Shown here piece by piece: positions 35,820-44,673 of a stretch of 64,000 nt of DNA (within the stretch, counting starts at the first letter, position 1; each line of letters begins with the position of its first letter). Made by a program: the position numbers and the translations under genes. Under the pieces are notes generated by a model. The model did no database searches. It saw nothing but the letters and a program-made list of their open reading frames with translations, and was not told where the DNA came from. Origin of the DNA: Candidatus Omnitrophota bacterium (GTDB lineage Bacteria; Ratteibacteria; UBA8468; B48-G9; DTJG01); contig JAMWCD010000002.1 of the NCBI GenBank assembly GCA_023818965.1, positions 80,817-144,816 of the forward strand, read 5' to 3'.

Positions 35820-37046
35820 ATGGCAAAATATTTCTTTGTCGCACGAGACCAGACAGGAAAAAGACGGGAAGGAATGCTGGAAGCAGATTCAAATTCAACT
35901 GTCTTAAATATTTTAAGACGTCAGCAATTGCTTCCTGTTGAGGTGCGACTTGTAAGTGAAAAAGGAACTCTGGTTGGCATTACTGGTGAAAAAAAACGAG
36001 TATATCGTGGAAAGGTTTCTCTCCCTGAACTTGCCCTCTTCTCCCGACAATTATCAACAATGCTTGAGGCAGGAATTCCTGTACTTGATGCGATAACCGA
36101 TCTCGCATCTCAGACAACCAATCGTTTTTTTTCCACAGTACTCAATGATATTGCCAGTGATATCAGGGAAGGAAAAAGTTTCTCCCAGGCACTTTCAAAA
36201 CATCCAAAGGTTTTCAACTCCCTGTATGTTGCACTTGTAGTTTCAGGAGAAGAAAGTGGAAATCTTGTTGAGGTATTAAAAGACCTTTCCTCAGAGCTTG
36301 AGGACCAGTTGACCCTGCTAAGGAAAGTACGGCAGGCAGTTAGTTACCCTGCTGTGATACTTTTGTTTTTTATTTCGGTTGTTGCATTTGTTTTTCTGTA
36401 CCTTGTTCCGAAATTTCAGGAGATATTTCAAAGTTTTGGGGCTCAACTTCCATTGTTTACACGAATAATACTTCAAATCAGCAGATTCTCTTTGAAATTT
36501 TTCCCATTCCTTTTGATTGGTTTGATTTTACTTGGAATTTTCCTTTCATGGTATAGAAAAACTCAGGCAGGCAGCAGAAAAATTGATAGTTTGAAACTGA
36601 GAATTCCTGTGCTTGGAGAACTTTTCCTGAAAGTCAGTCTGGCAAGATTTTCCCGTTCTCTTGCAACACTACTGCAGGGAGGTGTTAGTATCATCTCAGC
36701 ACTTGATATTGTTGGCAAAACAACAGGTAATACAATCCTTGAACAGTATATTGAAAAAATCAAACAGGGTGTGATCAAAGGAGAATTGCTTGGTGATGAA
36801 ATGAAAAAGTACAGAATCTTCCCTGCGATGATGGTAAGAATGGTTACTGTCGGTGAAGAAACAGGTAGGACAGATGATATGTTGACAAGGGTTTCAAAAT
36901 TTTTCAGAGATGAAGTAGATCTGACATTAAATATTCTTTCATCAATTCTCGAACCTGTATTGATTATCGGACTCGGTGTTATTGTTGGTACTGTGGTTCT
37001 TGCAATTTATCTTCCAATATTCAAACTTGCAGCAACTGTCCGCTAA
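35820..37046 (+). CDS. pilC: Inner-membrane platform protein PilC/GspF
   Basis: Polytopic platform on which PilB turns. The 408-residue protein has the N-terminal KYFFVARDQTGKRREGMLEADS, two repeated GspF domains (about 68-190 and 270-392, each with LARFSRSLATLLEAGIP-like and GEETGNL-like motifs: LFSRQLSTMLEAGIPVL, SGEESGNL, FSRSLATLLQGGVSII, VGEETGRTD), and hydrophobic segments near 170-195, 220-240 and 375-400. Complete. The gene ends 4 bp from the convergent TMTC-like gene, without room for a terminator. Confidence 0.95.
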   Translation: MAKYFFVARDQTGKRREGMLEADSNSTVLNILRRQQLLPVEVRLVSEKGTLVGITGEKKRVYRGKVSLPELALFSRQLSTMLEAGIPVLDAITDLASQTTNRFFSTVLNDIASDIREGKSFSQALSKHPKVFNSLYVALVVSGEESGNLVEVLKDLSSELEDQLTLLRKVRQAVSYPAVILLFFISVVAFVFLYLVPKFQEIFQSFGAQLPLFTRIILQISRFSLKFFPFLLIGLILLGIFLSWYRKTQAGSRKIDSLKLRIPVLGELFLKVSLARFSRSLATLLQGGVSIISALDIVGKTTGNTILEQYIEKIKQGVIKGELLGDEMKKYRIFPAMMVRMVTVGEETGRTDDMLTRVSKFFRDEVDLTLNILSSILEPVLIIGLGVIVGTVVLAIYLPIFKLAATVR

Positions 37047-37050
37047 AATT

Positions 37051-38868
37051 TTATTCAGGATATTTTCTCAGCAAGTTTTCTATCACAGGACTCAAAGGAC
37101 ATTTTAACTTTTTTGCCTGCCTTGCATCCTGTAATGCATTCTGAATGTTTCCATCCATCAAATATGCAAGTGCTCTTAAATGATACAATTGACCATTTCT
37201 CGGATGTATTTCAATTGCTTTTGAAAAGTCATTTATCGCCATAGAAAAATTTTTTTGAACAAGATATGCAATCCCGCGATTTTTCAAGGCATCAACATAA
37301 TATGGCTTCAATGCGAGGGCATGGTTAAAATCATTCAGTGCCATTTCCCACCTGTTCATTGACGAATACAGGACACCTCTGTTGTTGTATGTAACAGGAT
37401 AATCAGGATTGATTTTGATGGCAGTGTTAAAATCAAACAGGGCAAGGTCATAAAGTTTCATTGTTGCATAAACAATTCCCCTGTTGTTATACGCTTCAGC
37501 ATACCATGGGTTAATCTGGATTGCTTTTGTATAATCCTTGATTGCATTTTCAAAATCACCTTTTGATGCATATGCAAGACCTCGATTTAGATATGGTCTT
37601 GCTTTATTCGGGGATTTAGAAACGGCATCATTCCATAACTTCAATGGTTCTCTCCAGATATTATTTCTTTGATAGGTCAATACAGCATAAAAACAAATAA
37701 GAATGGTAAGGACAATTGTAACATACTGTTTCCTTTTTGAAATCCAGTATAAAAATGCAGGAATAAATATAGCAAATCCAGTCAATGGAAGATACATACG
37801 GTGCTCCACAACAAGGTCGGGTTTAGGCACAACACTTGATTGGGGGATAATTGAAATAATGAAAAAGGCAATTGAAAAAGAAAGTAATCTATTTTTTTTC
37901 AAAAAGACCGCACAAACAAGCAAAAGGAGAAACATCAGCATGAAGCCCGCGAACGTTTCAGGTGGAAAAAAGATTGATTGTGAAATTTGAACATCATAAT
38001 CAATATTCTGTTTTAATGGAAGGAAAAGAAGTTTGATGTAAATCAAAAATGCCTGTCCCTGTGTTAAAAAATAGTCCTTTCTTGTGATAACATCTTCAGG
38101 AGAGCCCTGCATTGATTTAACCTGGTGAAGTTCAGAAACATTGATGCTGTGAGTGAAAAAAAGAATTGCTGGAATAATTGAAAAAAGGAAAATCATATAT
38201 AAAACGACTTGCCACATTTTGCCACTATAAAAATCTTTTCTAAACCATATCATATGCATAAAGATCAAAAAAGGAAGAACAATAGAAATTTCTTTCGTAA
38301 ACATAGAAAAAACAGCAAGAACAAAAGATAATATGAACCACAAATAATGGTTTTTCTTCCTTTCAACGGCATTCAGCCAGCATAAAAACGATGAGAGTAT
38401 AAAAAAAGTCGCAAGGCACGTATGTCTTTGATAAACATATGTTACTGCCTGCGTTTGAAGAGGGTGCAAAGCAAATATCATTGCAGAAAATAAACAAATA
38501 TTATTGATATCTTTCTGAAGTGTCGGACTGAAACTGTGCATCAGAAGTTTGCGTGCAATGTTAAATACAAGGAAACTGGATCCTGTATGAACAAGTAAAT
38601 TTACAATATGATAGCCCGTAACATTGAAACCACCAATTTTATAGTTAATTGCAAAACTCATATACGTGATAAACCTTGTTGGCCAGTAAAAAAATATATC
38701 ACGAATATTTCCAGGATGAAGAATAAAACGATTTCCTGTAATACAGGCAAGGTCATCAAACACAAATGGCACAAAAAAAGTGTTTGAATAGGCAATGAAA
38801 ATTAATAAAAAAATAATTGTGTAAAACAGCAGGTTACTCGAAAAAAGCCAGGAAATTTTGTATTTCAT
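37051..38868 (-). CDS. TMTC-like membrane protein with TPR repeats, possible pilin glycosyltransferase
   Basis: A 605-residue protein with about ten hydrophobic helices in residues 1-410 and then five or more TPR units (about 415-590, e.g. ARPYLNRGLAYASKGDFENAI, AEAYNNRGIVYATMKLYDLAL). The first extracytoplasmic loop holds FVFDDLACI, the acidic pair seen in GT-C enzymes such as eukaryotic TMTC O-mannosyltransferases, which share this TM-plus-TPR layout. It sits inverted inside the pilus locus, next to two Ser/Thr-rich pilins. A role in O-mannosylating pilins is inference. The alternative is a general membrane glycosyltransferase unrelated to pili. Confidence 0.6.
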   Translation of the reverse strand: MKYKISWLFSSNLLFYTIIFLLIFIAYSNTFFVPFVFDDLACITGNRFILHPGNIRDIFFYWPTRFITYMSFAINYKIGGFNVTGYHIVNLLVHTGSSFLVFNIARKLLMHSFSPTLQKDINNICLFSAMIFALHPLQTQAVTYVYQRHTCLATFFILSSFLCWLNAVERKKNHYLWFILSFVLAVFSMFTKEISIVLPFLIFMHMIWFRKDFYSGKMWQVVLYMIFLFSIIPAILFFTHSINVSELHQVKSMQGSPEDVITRKDYFLTQGQAFLIYIKLLFLPLKQNIDYDVQISQSIFFPPETFAGFMLMFLLLLVCAVFLKKNRLLSFSIAFFIISIIPQSSVVPKPDLVVEHRMYLPLTGFAIFIPAFLYWISKRKQYVTIVLTILICFYAVLTYQRNNIWREPLKLWNDAVSKSPNKARPYLNRGLAYASKGDFENAIKDYTKAIQINPWYAEAYNNRGIVYATMKLYDLALFDFNTAIKINPDYPVTYNNRGVLYSSMNRWEMALNDFNHALALKPYYVDALKNRGIAYLVQKNFSMAINDFSKAIEIHPRNGQLYHLRALAYLMDGNIQNALQDARQAKKLKCPLSPVIENLLRKYPE

Positions 38869-38875
38869 GACATTT

Positions 38876-38884
38876 ATTCTATCA
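38876..38884 (-). promoter_or_regulatory. Promoter of the TMTC-like gene, probably leaderless
   Basis: Extended -10 TGATAGAAT on the minus strand (TAGAAT at 38876-38881). Exactly 7 nt separate it from ATG 38868, and no ribosome site is present. Confidence 0.55.
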
Positions 38885-38913
38885 TAAATTCCTGTGAAAC
38901 ATTCAATTGTCGC

Positions 38914-38941
38914 TTGACTTGATTGTTTTTTACGATAAAAT
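38914..38941 (+). promoter_or_regulatory. Major pilin promoter
   Basis: TTGACT (38914-38919), 16-bp spacer, TAAAAT (38936-38941). It is followed by a very strong ribosome site AAGGAGGTGA (38961-38970) and ATG 38976, as expected of an abundant pilin. Confidence 0.75.
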
Positions 38942-38975
38942 AAATATCAATAAATTCTGGAAGGAGGTGAAACAA

Positions 38976-39365
38976 ATGAAAAAATTCAGAAATTCTCGCA
39001 AGGGATTTACCCTTATTGAGTTGATGGTGGTGGTCATCATCGTGGGAATTCTGGCTGCTGTTGCTGTCCCAATTTACAGAGCAAATATCAAAAAGGCAGC
39101 AGCATCAGAAGGGGCAGCGCTTCTTGGCGCAGTGTTAACCGCAGAGAAGGTTTATTATGCGGAAAACAATACTTATACCACCAGTAAGTCAAACCTGAAT
39201 GTTGAAGCCACAGGCAATAAATATTTCACAGATTACTCAATATCTACTGCTGATGCTAATGGATTTACAGCATCAACAACAGGAACAGGTGCTGCAGCAG
39301 GGGTAACCGTGACAATGACATATACCAATGCTGGTGGTGCAACTATTAGTTATTCAGGATTATAA
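38976..39365 (+). CDS. pilA1: Major type IV prepilin, copy 1
   Basis: A 129-residue prepilin. The leader MKKFRNSRKG is cut by PilD before FTLIELMVVVIIVGILAAVAVPIY, with Glu5 present. The C-terminal half is short, Ser/Thr/Gly/Ala-rich and lacks cysteines, so no disulphide D-loop. The track start 38907 lies before the promoter; ATG 38976 is chosen by the AAGGAGGTGA site. It is 29 bp upstream of a second copy. The last 120 bp are almost identical to that copy, while the N-terminal codons differ mostly at synonymous sites. Confidence 0.95.
   Translation: MKKFRNSRKGFTLIELMVVVIIVGILAAVAVPIYRANIKKAAASEGAALLGAVLTAEKVYYAENNTYTTSKSNLNVEATGNKYFTDYSISTADANGFTASTTGTGAAAGVTVTMTYTNAGGATISYSGL
39249..39333 (+). 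repeat. 85-bp direct repeat, copy in pilin 1
   Basis: Identical over 85 bp to 39668-39752 in the second pilin gene (starts GCTGATGCTAATGG). It lies within a longer block of about 150 bp with only six differences. Confidence 0.85.
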
Positions 39366-39394
39366 ACTTATAAAACTCTTTACAGGAGGTTTCC

Positions 39395-39784
39395 ATGTTC
39401 AGGAAAAAGAACAGGAAACACGGGTTTACGCTTGTAGAACTGATGGTTGTGGTAATTATTGTTGGAATACTGGCGTCGGTTGCTGTGCCAATCTATAGAG
39501 CAAATATTAAAAAAGCAATGGCATCAGAGGGAGCAGCACTTCTTGGTTCAGTACTGACAGCCCAGAGAATTTATTATGCAGAAAACAACACCTACACAAC
39601 CAGTAAAACAGCCCTGGGTATTGATACTGTCGGTAATAAATATTTCACAGATTACACAATATCTACGGCTGATGCTAATGGATTTACAGCATCAACAACA
39701 GGAACAGGTGCTGCAGCAGGGGTAACCGTGACAATGACATATACCAATGCTGCTGGTGCAACCATCAGTTATTCAGGATTGTAA
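39395..39784 (+). CDS. pilA2: Major type IV prepilin, copy 2
   Basis: A 129-residue prepilin with leader MFRKKNRKHG and mature start FTLVELMVVVIIVGILASVAVPIY, Glu5 present. It has the same length as copy 1 and the same C-terminal sequence apart from a few residues. AGGAGG precedes the ATG. It is the second of a tandem pair from one duplication. Either both are built into the pilus or one serves as a variant or a pseudopilin. Confidence 0.94.
   Translation: MFRKKNRKHGFTLVELMVVVIIVGILASVAVPIYRANIKKAMASEGAALLGSVLTAQRIYYAENNTYTTSKTALGIDTVGNKYFTDYTISTADANGFTASTTGTGAAAGVTVTMTYTNAAGATISYSGL
39668..39752 (+). repeat. 85-bp direct repeat, copy in pilin 2
   Basis: Second copy of the exact 85-bp repeat, 419 bp downstream of the first. 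Confidence 0.85.
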
Positions 39785-39808
39785 CACAGGCGAGTTATTG
39801 AGGTTTTT

Positions 39809-40816
39809 ATGAACTTTAGTCTGGCCATTGATATTGGCTCGCATTATATTAAGGTTGCCGAAGGATATCTCAAAAAAGGCAGGATTGTCCTGAGGACAGC
39901 CGGTATTACCAGAAATCCTTTTCCAGATGCCCATTTGAATCTCAATGAAAATGACCAGAAAAAATTTGTAAATTTTTTGAAAGATTTTTTAAGAAAGGTA
40001 AACATCAAAAGCAGGGATACAGTATGCTGTGTCAGTGGTAATGGTCTCATAGTTCATTATTTCGATATCCCTGATATACCGGAAAATGAGATTAAAAATG
40101 CTGTTGAACTTGAGGCAATTCAGGTAATACCTGGCGGCATAGAAAAATTAGAATATGATTATGCCATCCTGCCTTCTCCCTCTCCCAAAAACCGTACTAT
40201 AATGTTTATTGGTTATCCAAAAATCAAATGCGATTTTTTTGTTAATACCCTGATTATGAGCGGGTTACGACCAATTATTATGGATGTTGCAGGTCTTTCT
40301 CTATCAAACTGCTATGAAAATTTGAGTAAAAATAATTCTAAAAATGTTGCCATCATTGATACTGGAGCAAAACAAACAAATCTGGCAATCATCAATAGTG
40401 AAGGGTTTGTTTTTATCAGACAGATTGATTTTGGTGGCGATACTGTAAATGCAGAAATCTCACGAGTGAAAAATATTTCTCGATATGATGCAGAACAATT
40501 CAAGAAAAATCCTGATAACAGGGAAGAAGTAAAGAAAAGCCTGAAAAATGTAATTCCAGACACATTGCAGGAAATACAAACATCCATAAGATATTTTGAA
40601 ACCCGAACACAGAAGAAAATTGAAAAATTCCTTCTTACAGGTGGTTCAAGTTTACTTCCTGACTTTGTGGAAATTGTTGAAGAAAATCTCAAAATTCATG
40701 GAGAAATCTGGAAACCAATGGCAGGGCTGATTGAACATTGTTATACATCTGAACCTCAATGTACAGAGGTCTGCTTTAGCCAGGTACTTGGACTTATATC
40801 AAGGAAACTTTTATGA
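39809..40816 (+). CDS. pilM: Type IV pilus assembly protein PilM
   Basis: An actin-like cytoplasmic ATP-binding protein of the alignment subcomplex. The 335-residue protein has the phosphate motif LAIDIGSHYIKVAE (about 5-18), ENEIKNAVELEA near 93, VAIIDTGAKQTNLAII near 183, RQIDFGGDTVNAEI near 209 and FLLTGGSSLLPDFVE near 274. It is encoded 24 bp after pilin 2 and overlaps pilN by 4 nt. It would bind the cytoplasmic N-terminus of PilN, whose MIEINLLKK peptide is present. Confidence 0.93.
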   Translation: MNFSLAIDIGSHYIKVAEGYLKKGRIVLRTAGITRNPFPDAHLNLNENDQKKFVNFLKDFLRKVNIKSRDTVCCVSGNGLIVHYFDIPDIPENEIKNAVELEAIQVIPGGIEKLEYDYAILPSPSPKNRTIMFIGYPKIKCDFFVNTLIMSGLRPIIMDVAGLSLSNCYENLSKNNSKNVAIIDTGAKQTNLAIINSEGFVFIRQIDFGGDTVNAEISRVKNISRYDAEQFKKNPDNREEVKKSLKNVIPDTLQEIQTSIRYFETRTQKKIEKFLLTGGSSLLPDFVEIVEENLKIHGEIWKPMAGLIEHCYTSEPQCTEVCFSQVLGLISRKLL

Positions 40817-41391
40817 TTGAAATCAATTTACTGAAAAAAAGACAGGAAGTATTTTTACAAAGAGTGCTCATCTTTCGTATCATTTTCATATATCTGATTG
40901 GTCTTCTCTTTCTTCTGGTAATCATCGGGATTTCATATTTCTCCAACAGGATTGCAATAAAATTGACCCTTACAAGCATTGAAAATTATAAACAGAAAAT
41001 CAAAAATGAAAAGGGTATCATTCAAAATCTTGAAAGGTATAACGCAGAAATGGACAGAATAGCAAAAGATTTATTTTTTATGCAGGAAGAATATAAAAAA
41101 AGGGTTCTCTGGAGTAAAAAATTTGCCATAATTGTTTCATCAATTCCTGATAGTATATACCTGGAGAAAATTTCCCCCGATTCAGAAAAAAATTTTGTCA
41201 TTGAGGGCCTGGTTTCCCCAGAAATTAAAAATATCAAAAAACCGATTACAGAATTTATGAACAATTTAAGGGCAAACTCTGGATCAGAGTTTTCAAATAT
41301 TTCGCTTGCTGAAATAAAAAAAATAACAAAAATACCCAAACAGGATGCAACAACGTTTAAAATTAATTGCACTGTGAAAGGGAACAAATGA
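40813..41391 (+). CDS. pilN: Type IV pilus assembly protein PilN
   Basis: A 192-residue bitopic inner-membrane protein. The cytoplasmic N-terminus MIEINLLKKRQE matches the INLLP-type peptide that docks on PilM. One membrane helix follows (about 22-45, IIFIYLIGLLFLLVIIGISYF), then a periplasmic coiled-coil segment and a ferredoxin-like domain (IPDSIYLEKISPDSEKNFVIEGLV). ATG overlaps the pilM stop, and its own stop overlaps pilO as ATGA. Confidence 0.88.
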   Translation: MIEINLLKKRQEVFLQRVLIFRIIFIYLIGLLFLLVIIGISYFSNRIAIKLTLTSIENYKQKIKNEKGIIQNLERYNAEMDRIAKDLFFMQEEYKKRVLWSKKFAIIVSSIPDSIYLEKISPDSEKNFVIEGLVSPEIKNIKKPITEFMNNLRANSGSEFSNISLAEIKKITKIPKQDATTFKINCTVKGNK

Positions 41392-41918
41392 AAAACTATG
41401 CAAGTTCTATTAGACAACATTTGATTATTATGGTTATTTTATATGGGGGAACATGGTTTATACTGAATAACCTTGTTATGCGGCAACAGCACAAGATTTT
41501 GCAACAATACAGAGAACAAAAGAAAATGATTGAGTATGATTATTTGAGAATCAAAAACTACCCTGATTATATGTCCACAATACAATCCACTATTGATTAT
41601 GCAAAAAATAAACTGGGTCAGATTTTCTGGGTCAATAATGGATATGACCCGAATTTGAATTTTTTCCAGCACATTGCTTCAATTGGAGAAAAATCTGGTG
41701 TATCCATATTAAGTTTGCATCCAGTTGAAAACAAAAATACAGGATATTTCACCTGGGATGTTTCTTTAAATGGAAATTTCAACAATATCATGAAATTTAT
41801 TAATGAAATAGAAATATCCCCAAAATTCCTCAGAATTGAATCAATAGAAATCAACAATACTGACACTGGTATAACAGCGTCAATAATCATTTCAGGTATA
41901 AAAAAACAGGAGCAATAA
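41388..41918 (+). CDS. pilO: Type IV pilus assembly protein PilO
   Basis: A 176-residue bitopic protein partnering PilN. The membrane helix is at about 10-27 (IIMVILYGGTWFILNNLV), followed by a coiled-coil stretch (RQQHKILQQYREQKKMIE) and a periplasmic domain (FFQHIASIGEKSGVSILSLHPVE, NIMKFINEIEISPKFLRIESIEI). The track start 41367 lies inside pilN; ATG 41388 overlapping the pilN stop is preferred. Sequence conservation in this family is low; the identification rests on topology and gene order. Confidence 0.85.
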   Translation: MKNYASSIRQHLIIMVILYGGTWFILNNLVMRQQHKILQQYREQKKMIEYDYLRIKNYPDYMSTIQSTIDYAKNKLGQIFWVNNGYDPNLNFFQHIASIGEKSGVSILSLHPVENKNTGYFTWDVSLNGNFNNIMKFINEIEISPKFLRIESIEINNTDTGITASIIISGIKKQEQ

Positions 41919-41919
41919 A

Positions 41920-42939
41920 ATGGATAAAAAGAACAAAAAAACTTTAATTCTTCTTGTGGTTCTGCTTTTGATATTTGTTTTTACCCTCACCAGGGCACTT
42001 AAACCTGTCAAACCAAAAACAATCACGATAAATCCCCAGAATAAAGAAGGAGAAAAAAATGCTGTTGTGCAACAACCAGAAAAGGATGAACTGTTCAGTT
42101 TTGAAGAAATAGATACGACAATAAAAAAGGTTCAAACACTTGTCAAAAATATTGAGGAGTCAGAAAAGCAGGTAGTTAAAATTGAAACGAATAAAGATCC
42201 ATTTCAAAAGCCGATAACAAAAAATTATGATGTTGAAAAGGTTCAGGTTTCAAGTATTCTTATACCCGAAGTCCCTGTTGCGCCGGATTTCAAGGTTTCA
42301 GGAATTATTTATGATAAGAACAGACCCATGGCAATCATTGATGATGAAATAAAATCAGAAAAGGAAATAAAATCGGGCTATACCATAGAAAAAATCCTGC
42401 CTGATAGAGTAATCCTGAGTTATAAAGATAAACAATTTACTTTGTTTGTGAACAATGGAAAAAATTTTGAAAATACCAACCTTCGTATTTCTGATGCCAG
42501 TAATGATACAGGAGTATCTGTTGCTACACAAAATACTACTGGTCTAATTGACAGTAAGAGAAACGAAAATAGAATCGCAATGATAAGCGGAAATCTTTCA
42601 GAAGATACTTCTGTCCTTAAAGAAAGTAGCATAGCTACTGCACAAATTGATAGCACAGAACAGGAAAAAATTTTCACCATTCAGGTTGCTTCATTTGCAG
42701 AAAACAAAAAGGATATGGCTATTAATTTTGCAAAAAAACTGATTTCAGATGGTTATGAGGATGTGAGAGTGGAAAAAATTAATGGAATGTATACAATTAG
42801 AATTGGTAAATCCAGTGAAAAAGATGACCTAATTCCGCTATATGAACAGATAAAACAGTATTCTGAAACAAGTTTTTTAAGAAAAGCATTGTATGTCAGG
42901 GAAAGAATAATATTTGACAACGTAAGTATGAACATGTGA
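41920..42939 (+). CDS. PilP/GspC-like protein fused to a SPOR domain
   Basis: A 339-residue protein in the pilP position. It has an N-terminal membrane helix (about 8-26) instead of a lipobox, a linker, a GspC/PilP HR-like domain (about 120-185, FKVSGIIYDKNRPMAIIDDEIKSEKEIKSGYTIEKI), a Ser/Thr-rich linker, and a C-terminal SPOR domain (about 246-325, FTIQVASFAENKKDMAINFAKKL). PilP links the inner-membrane complex to the secretin; a SPOR domain binds denuded peptidoglycan glycans. The fusion would anchor the machine to septal or remodelled peptidoglycan. It starts 1 bp after pilO. Confidence 0.8.
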   Translation: MDKKNKKTLILLVVLLLIFVFTLTRALKPVKPKTITINPQNKEGEKNAVVQQPEKDELFSFEEIDTTIKKVQTLVKNIEESEKQVVKIETNKDPFQKPITKNYDVEKVQVSSILIPEVPVAPDFKVSGIIYDKNRPMAIIDDEIKSEKEIKSGYTIEKILPDRVILSYKDKQFTLFVNNGKNFENTNLRISDASNDTGVSVATQNTTGLIDSKRNENRIAMISGNLSEDTSVLKESSIATAQIDSTEQEKIFTIQVASFAENKKDMAINFAKKLISDGYEDVRVEKINGMYTIRIGKSSEKDDLIPLYEQIKQYSETSFLRKALYVRERIIFDNVSMNM

Positions 42940-42946
42940 GGTCAAT

Positions 42947-44671
42947 ATGAACACAATAAGAAAAATTGCGGTCTGTATTTTAGTTTTTGGTCTTACTGTT
43001 ACTTTTGCATCACAGAAAATAGAATCATTAACATTCAATCAAACAAAACTTTCGCTTGTTCTTGAAATCATCAGCAAGAAAACAGGAATAAAACTCATAA
43101 CAAGCTCTGAACTTGCTGATAAACCGATCACAGCATATCTTGAAAATGTATCAGCAGACGAAGCGATTGACAGCATCCTCAGTGCCAATGGACTGTTCAG
43201 GGAAAAATTAAAGGACTCTGATGTTTACCTTGTTTATTCTGAACAAAAGAAAGCAGAATCTCAGCCAATCAGTACCTGTTTTCAATTAAAACATGCATTT
43301 GCCAGGGATATTGCGAATGAATTGAAAAATCTTGGTTTTGAGAAAAATATTACTGTTGATGGTCGAACAAATATGTTGATTGTAAAAGATACTCCTTCAA
43401 ACATTGAAATAATCAGGTCTATAATTGAACACATTGATGTTGAACATCAGGCGAGCCCAGTAAAAACTTCTGTTTATCCACTCAAATATGTTCGTGCAGG
43501 AGATATCTGGCCCATAGTACTTTCAGTTATCAAGAAAAACAAAGGTGAAAAAGATACTGAATCAAAAGCAACAATTACCATTGATACAAATGCGAAAGAA
43601 ACAGGAGACCTTGGAACAGCAACAGCAGGTTCAAGTTCTGGAAGTACTTCAGGAACCACAACAGGATCGACCACCAGTTCTGGAACAGCAACTGGCTCTG
43701 GCACAACAACAGGTTCATCCTATGCCTATCCTACCCTGACAGGACAGAGAGATCGAACAATCAGCGGCAAGGTTCAGATTTCAACTGATATGTCAACAGG
43801 GTTTTCTATTCTTCCTGATGAAAGAACAAATAGCTTAATTCTTGTAGGAACACAGGATTTTCTTGATGAGATTAAACTTATTATTTCTTCACTTGATAAA
43901 CCAGTACCACAGGTTTCAATTGAAGCAATGATTGTTGAACTAACAGATGATGCAACAAAATCAATCGGAATCACATGGGGCAACAGTACCACTGGATTGG
44001 GAAATGTTTCTGGTGGATTCACAACAACCATTACTACTGATTCAATTACAGGTGTAAGAGGACACAAAATTGAAGAAAATCTTACATGGTCAGGTCTTGT
44101 TGCAAATATCAAGGCACTTCAGTCAAAGGGGGAAGCCAATATTCTTGCAAATCCAAGGGTAACAACACTAAATGGAACTCCTGCAACAATTCGTATCACA
44201 AATAGAATTCCTGTTGCACCAGTTGTTACAACAACAAGCACTGGTGGAACAGGCACCACTGTCACACAGTATGAATACAGAGACATAGGAATTATCCTTG
44301 TTGCAGTGCCATATGTTGGTAATGATAATACTGTAACAATGGAAGTTTCTCCACAGGTTTTTGCTGCAAAACAATCTGCGTTTTTCAAGGATGCTGTTGA
44401 AACATCTGAAAGGTCAACATTAACAAAGGTAATGGTAAAAGACGGAGAAACAATTGTTATTGGTGGACTTTTAAGCACAGAAAATATTAAAGGAGAAAAT
44501 AAATTCCCGATCTTAGGAGATGTTTTTCCATTTCTATTCAGCAGTAAAAACCGCCAGATGAAAAAAACAGACCTTGTAATATTTTTAACCCCACGCATCA
44601 TTACTGAACAAATAAGTAAGAAAATTTCTGAAGAAGAAAAAATTCGCACAAAAACTGAAAAAGGAAAATAA
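42947..44671 (+). CDS. pilQ: Outer-membrane secretin PilQ/GspD
   Basis: Gated outer-membrane channel for the pilus or pseudopilus. The 574-residue protein has a signal peptide (about 1-22), an N0/STN-like domain (SLTFNQTKLSLVLEIISKKTGIK), secretin N-domains (FQLKHAFARDIANELKNLGF; VYPLKYVRAGDIWPIV), a low-complexity Gly/Ser/Thr linker near 220-265, and the secretin core with VPQVSIEAMIVELTDDATKSIGITWG, ANILANPRVTTLNGTPA and VMVKDGETIVIGGLLS near 500. It is shorter than classic PilQ and lacks AMIN domains. It starts 7 bp after the PilP-SPOR gene. Confidence 0.94.
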   Translation: MNTIRKIAVCILVFGLTVTFASQKIESLTFNQTKLSLVLEIISKKTGIKLITSSELADKPITAYLENVSADEAIDSILSANGLFREKLKDSDVYLVYSEQKKAESQPISTCFQLKHAFARDIANELKNLGFEKNITVDGRTNMLIVKDTPSNIEIIRSIIEHIDVEHQASPVKTSVYPLKYVRAGDIWPIVLSVIKKNKGEKDTESKATITIDTNAKETGDLGTATAGSSSGSTSGTTTGSTTSSGTATGSGTTTGSSYAYPTLTGQRDRTISGKVQISTDMSTGFSILPDERTNSLILVGTQDFLDEIKLIISSLDKPVPQVSIEAMIVELTDDATKSIGITWGNSTTGLGNVSGGFTTTITTDSITGVRGHKIEENLTWSGLVANIKALQSKGEANILANPRVTTLNGTPATIRITNRIPVAPVVTTTSTGGTGTTVTQYEYRDIGIILVAVPYVGNDNTVTMEVSPQVFAAKQSAFFKDAVETSERSTLTKVMVKDGETIVIGGLLSTENIKGENKFPILGDVFPFLFSSKNRQMKKTDLVIFLTPRIITEQISKKISEEEKIRTKTEKGK

Positions 44672-44673
44672 GA

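Noticed and set aside
42947-44671. Gly/Ser/Thr-rich segment in the secretin as a tandem repeat locus
   Set aside because: The segment is low-complexity with no fixed repeat unit; such linkers are common in secretins.
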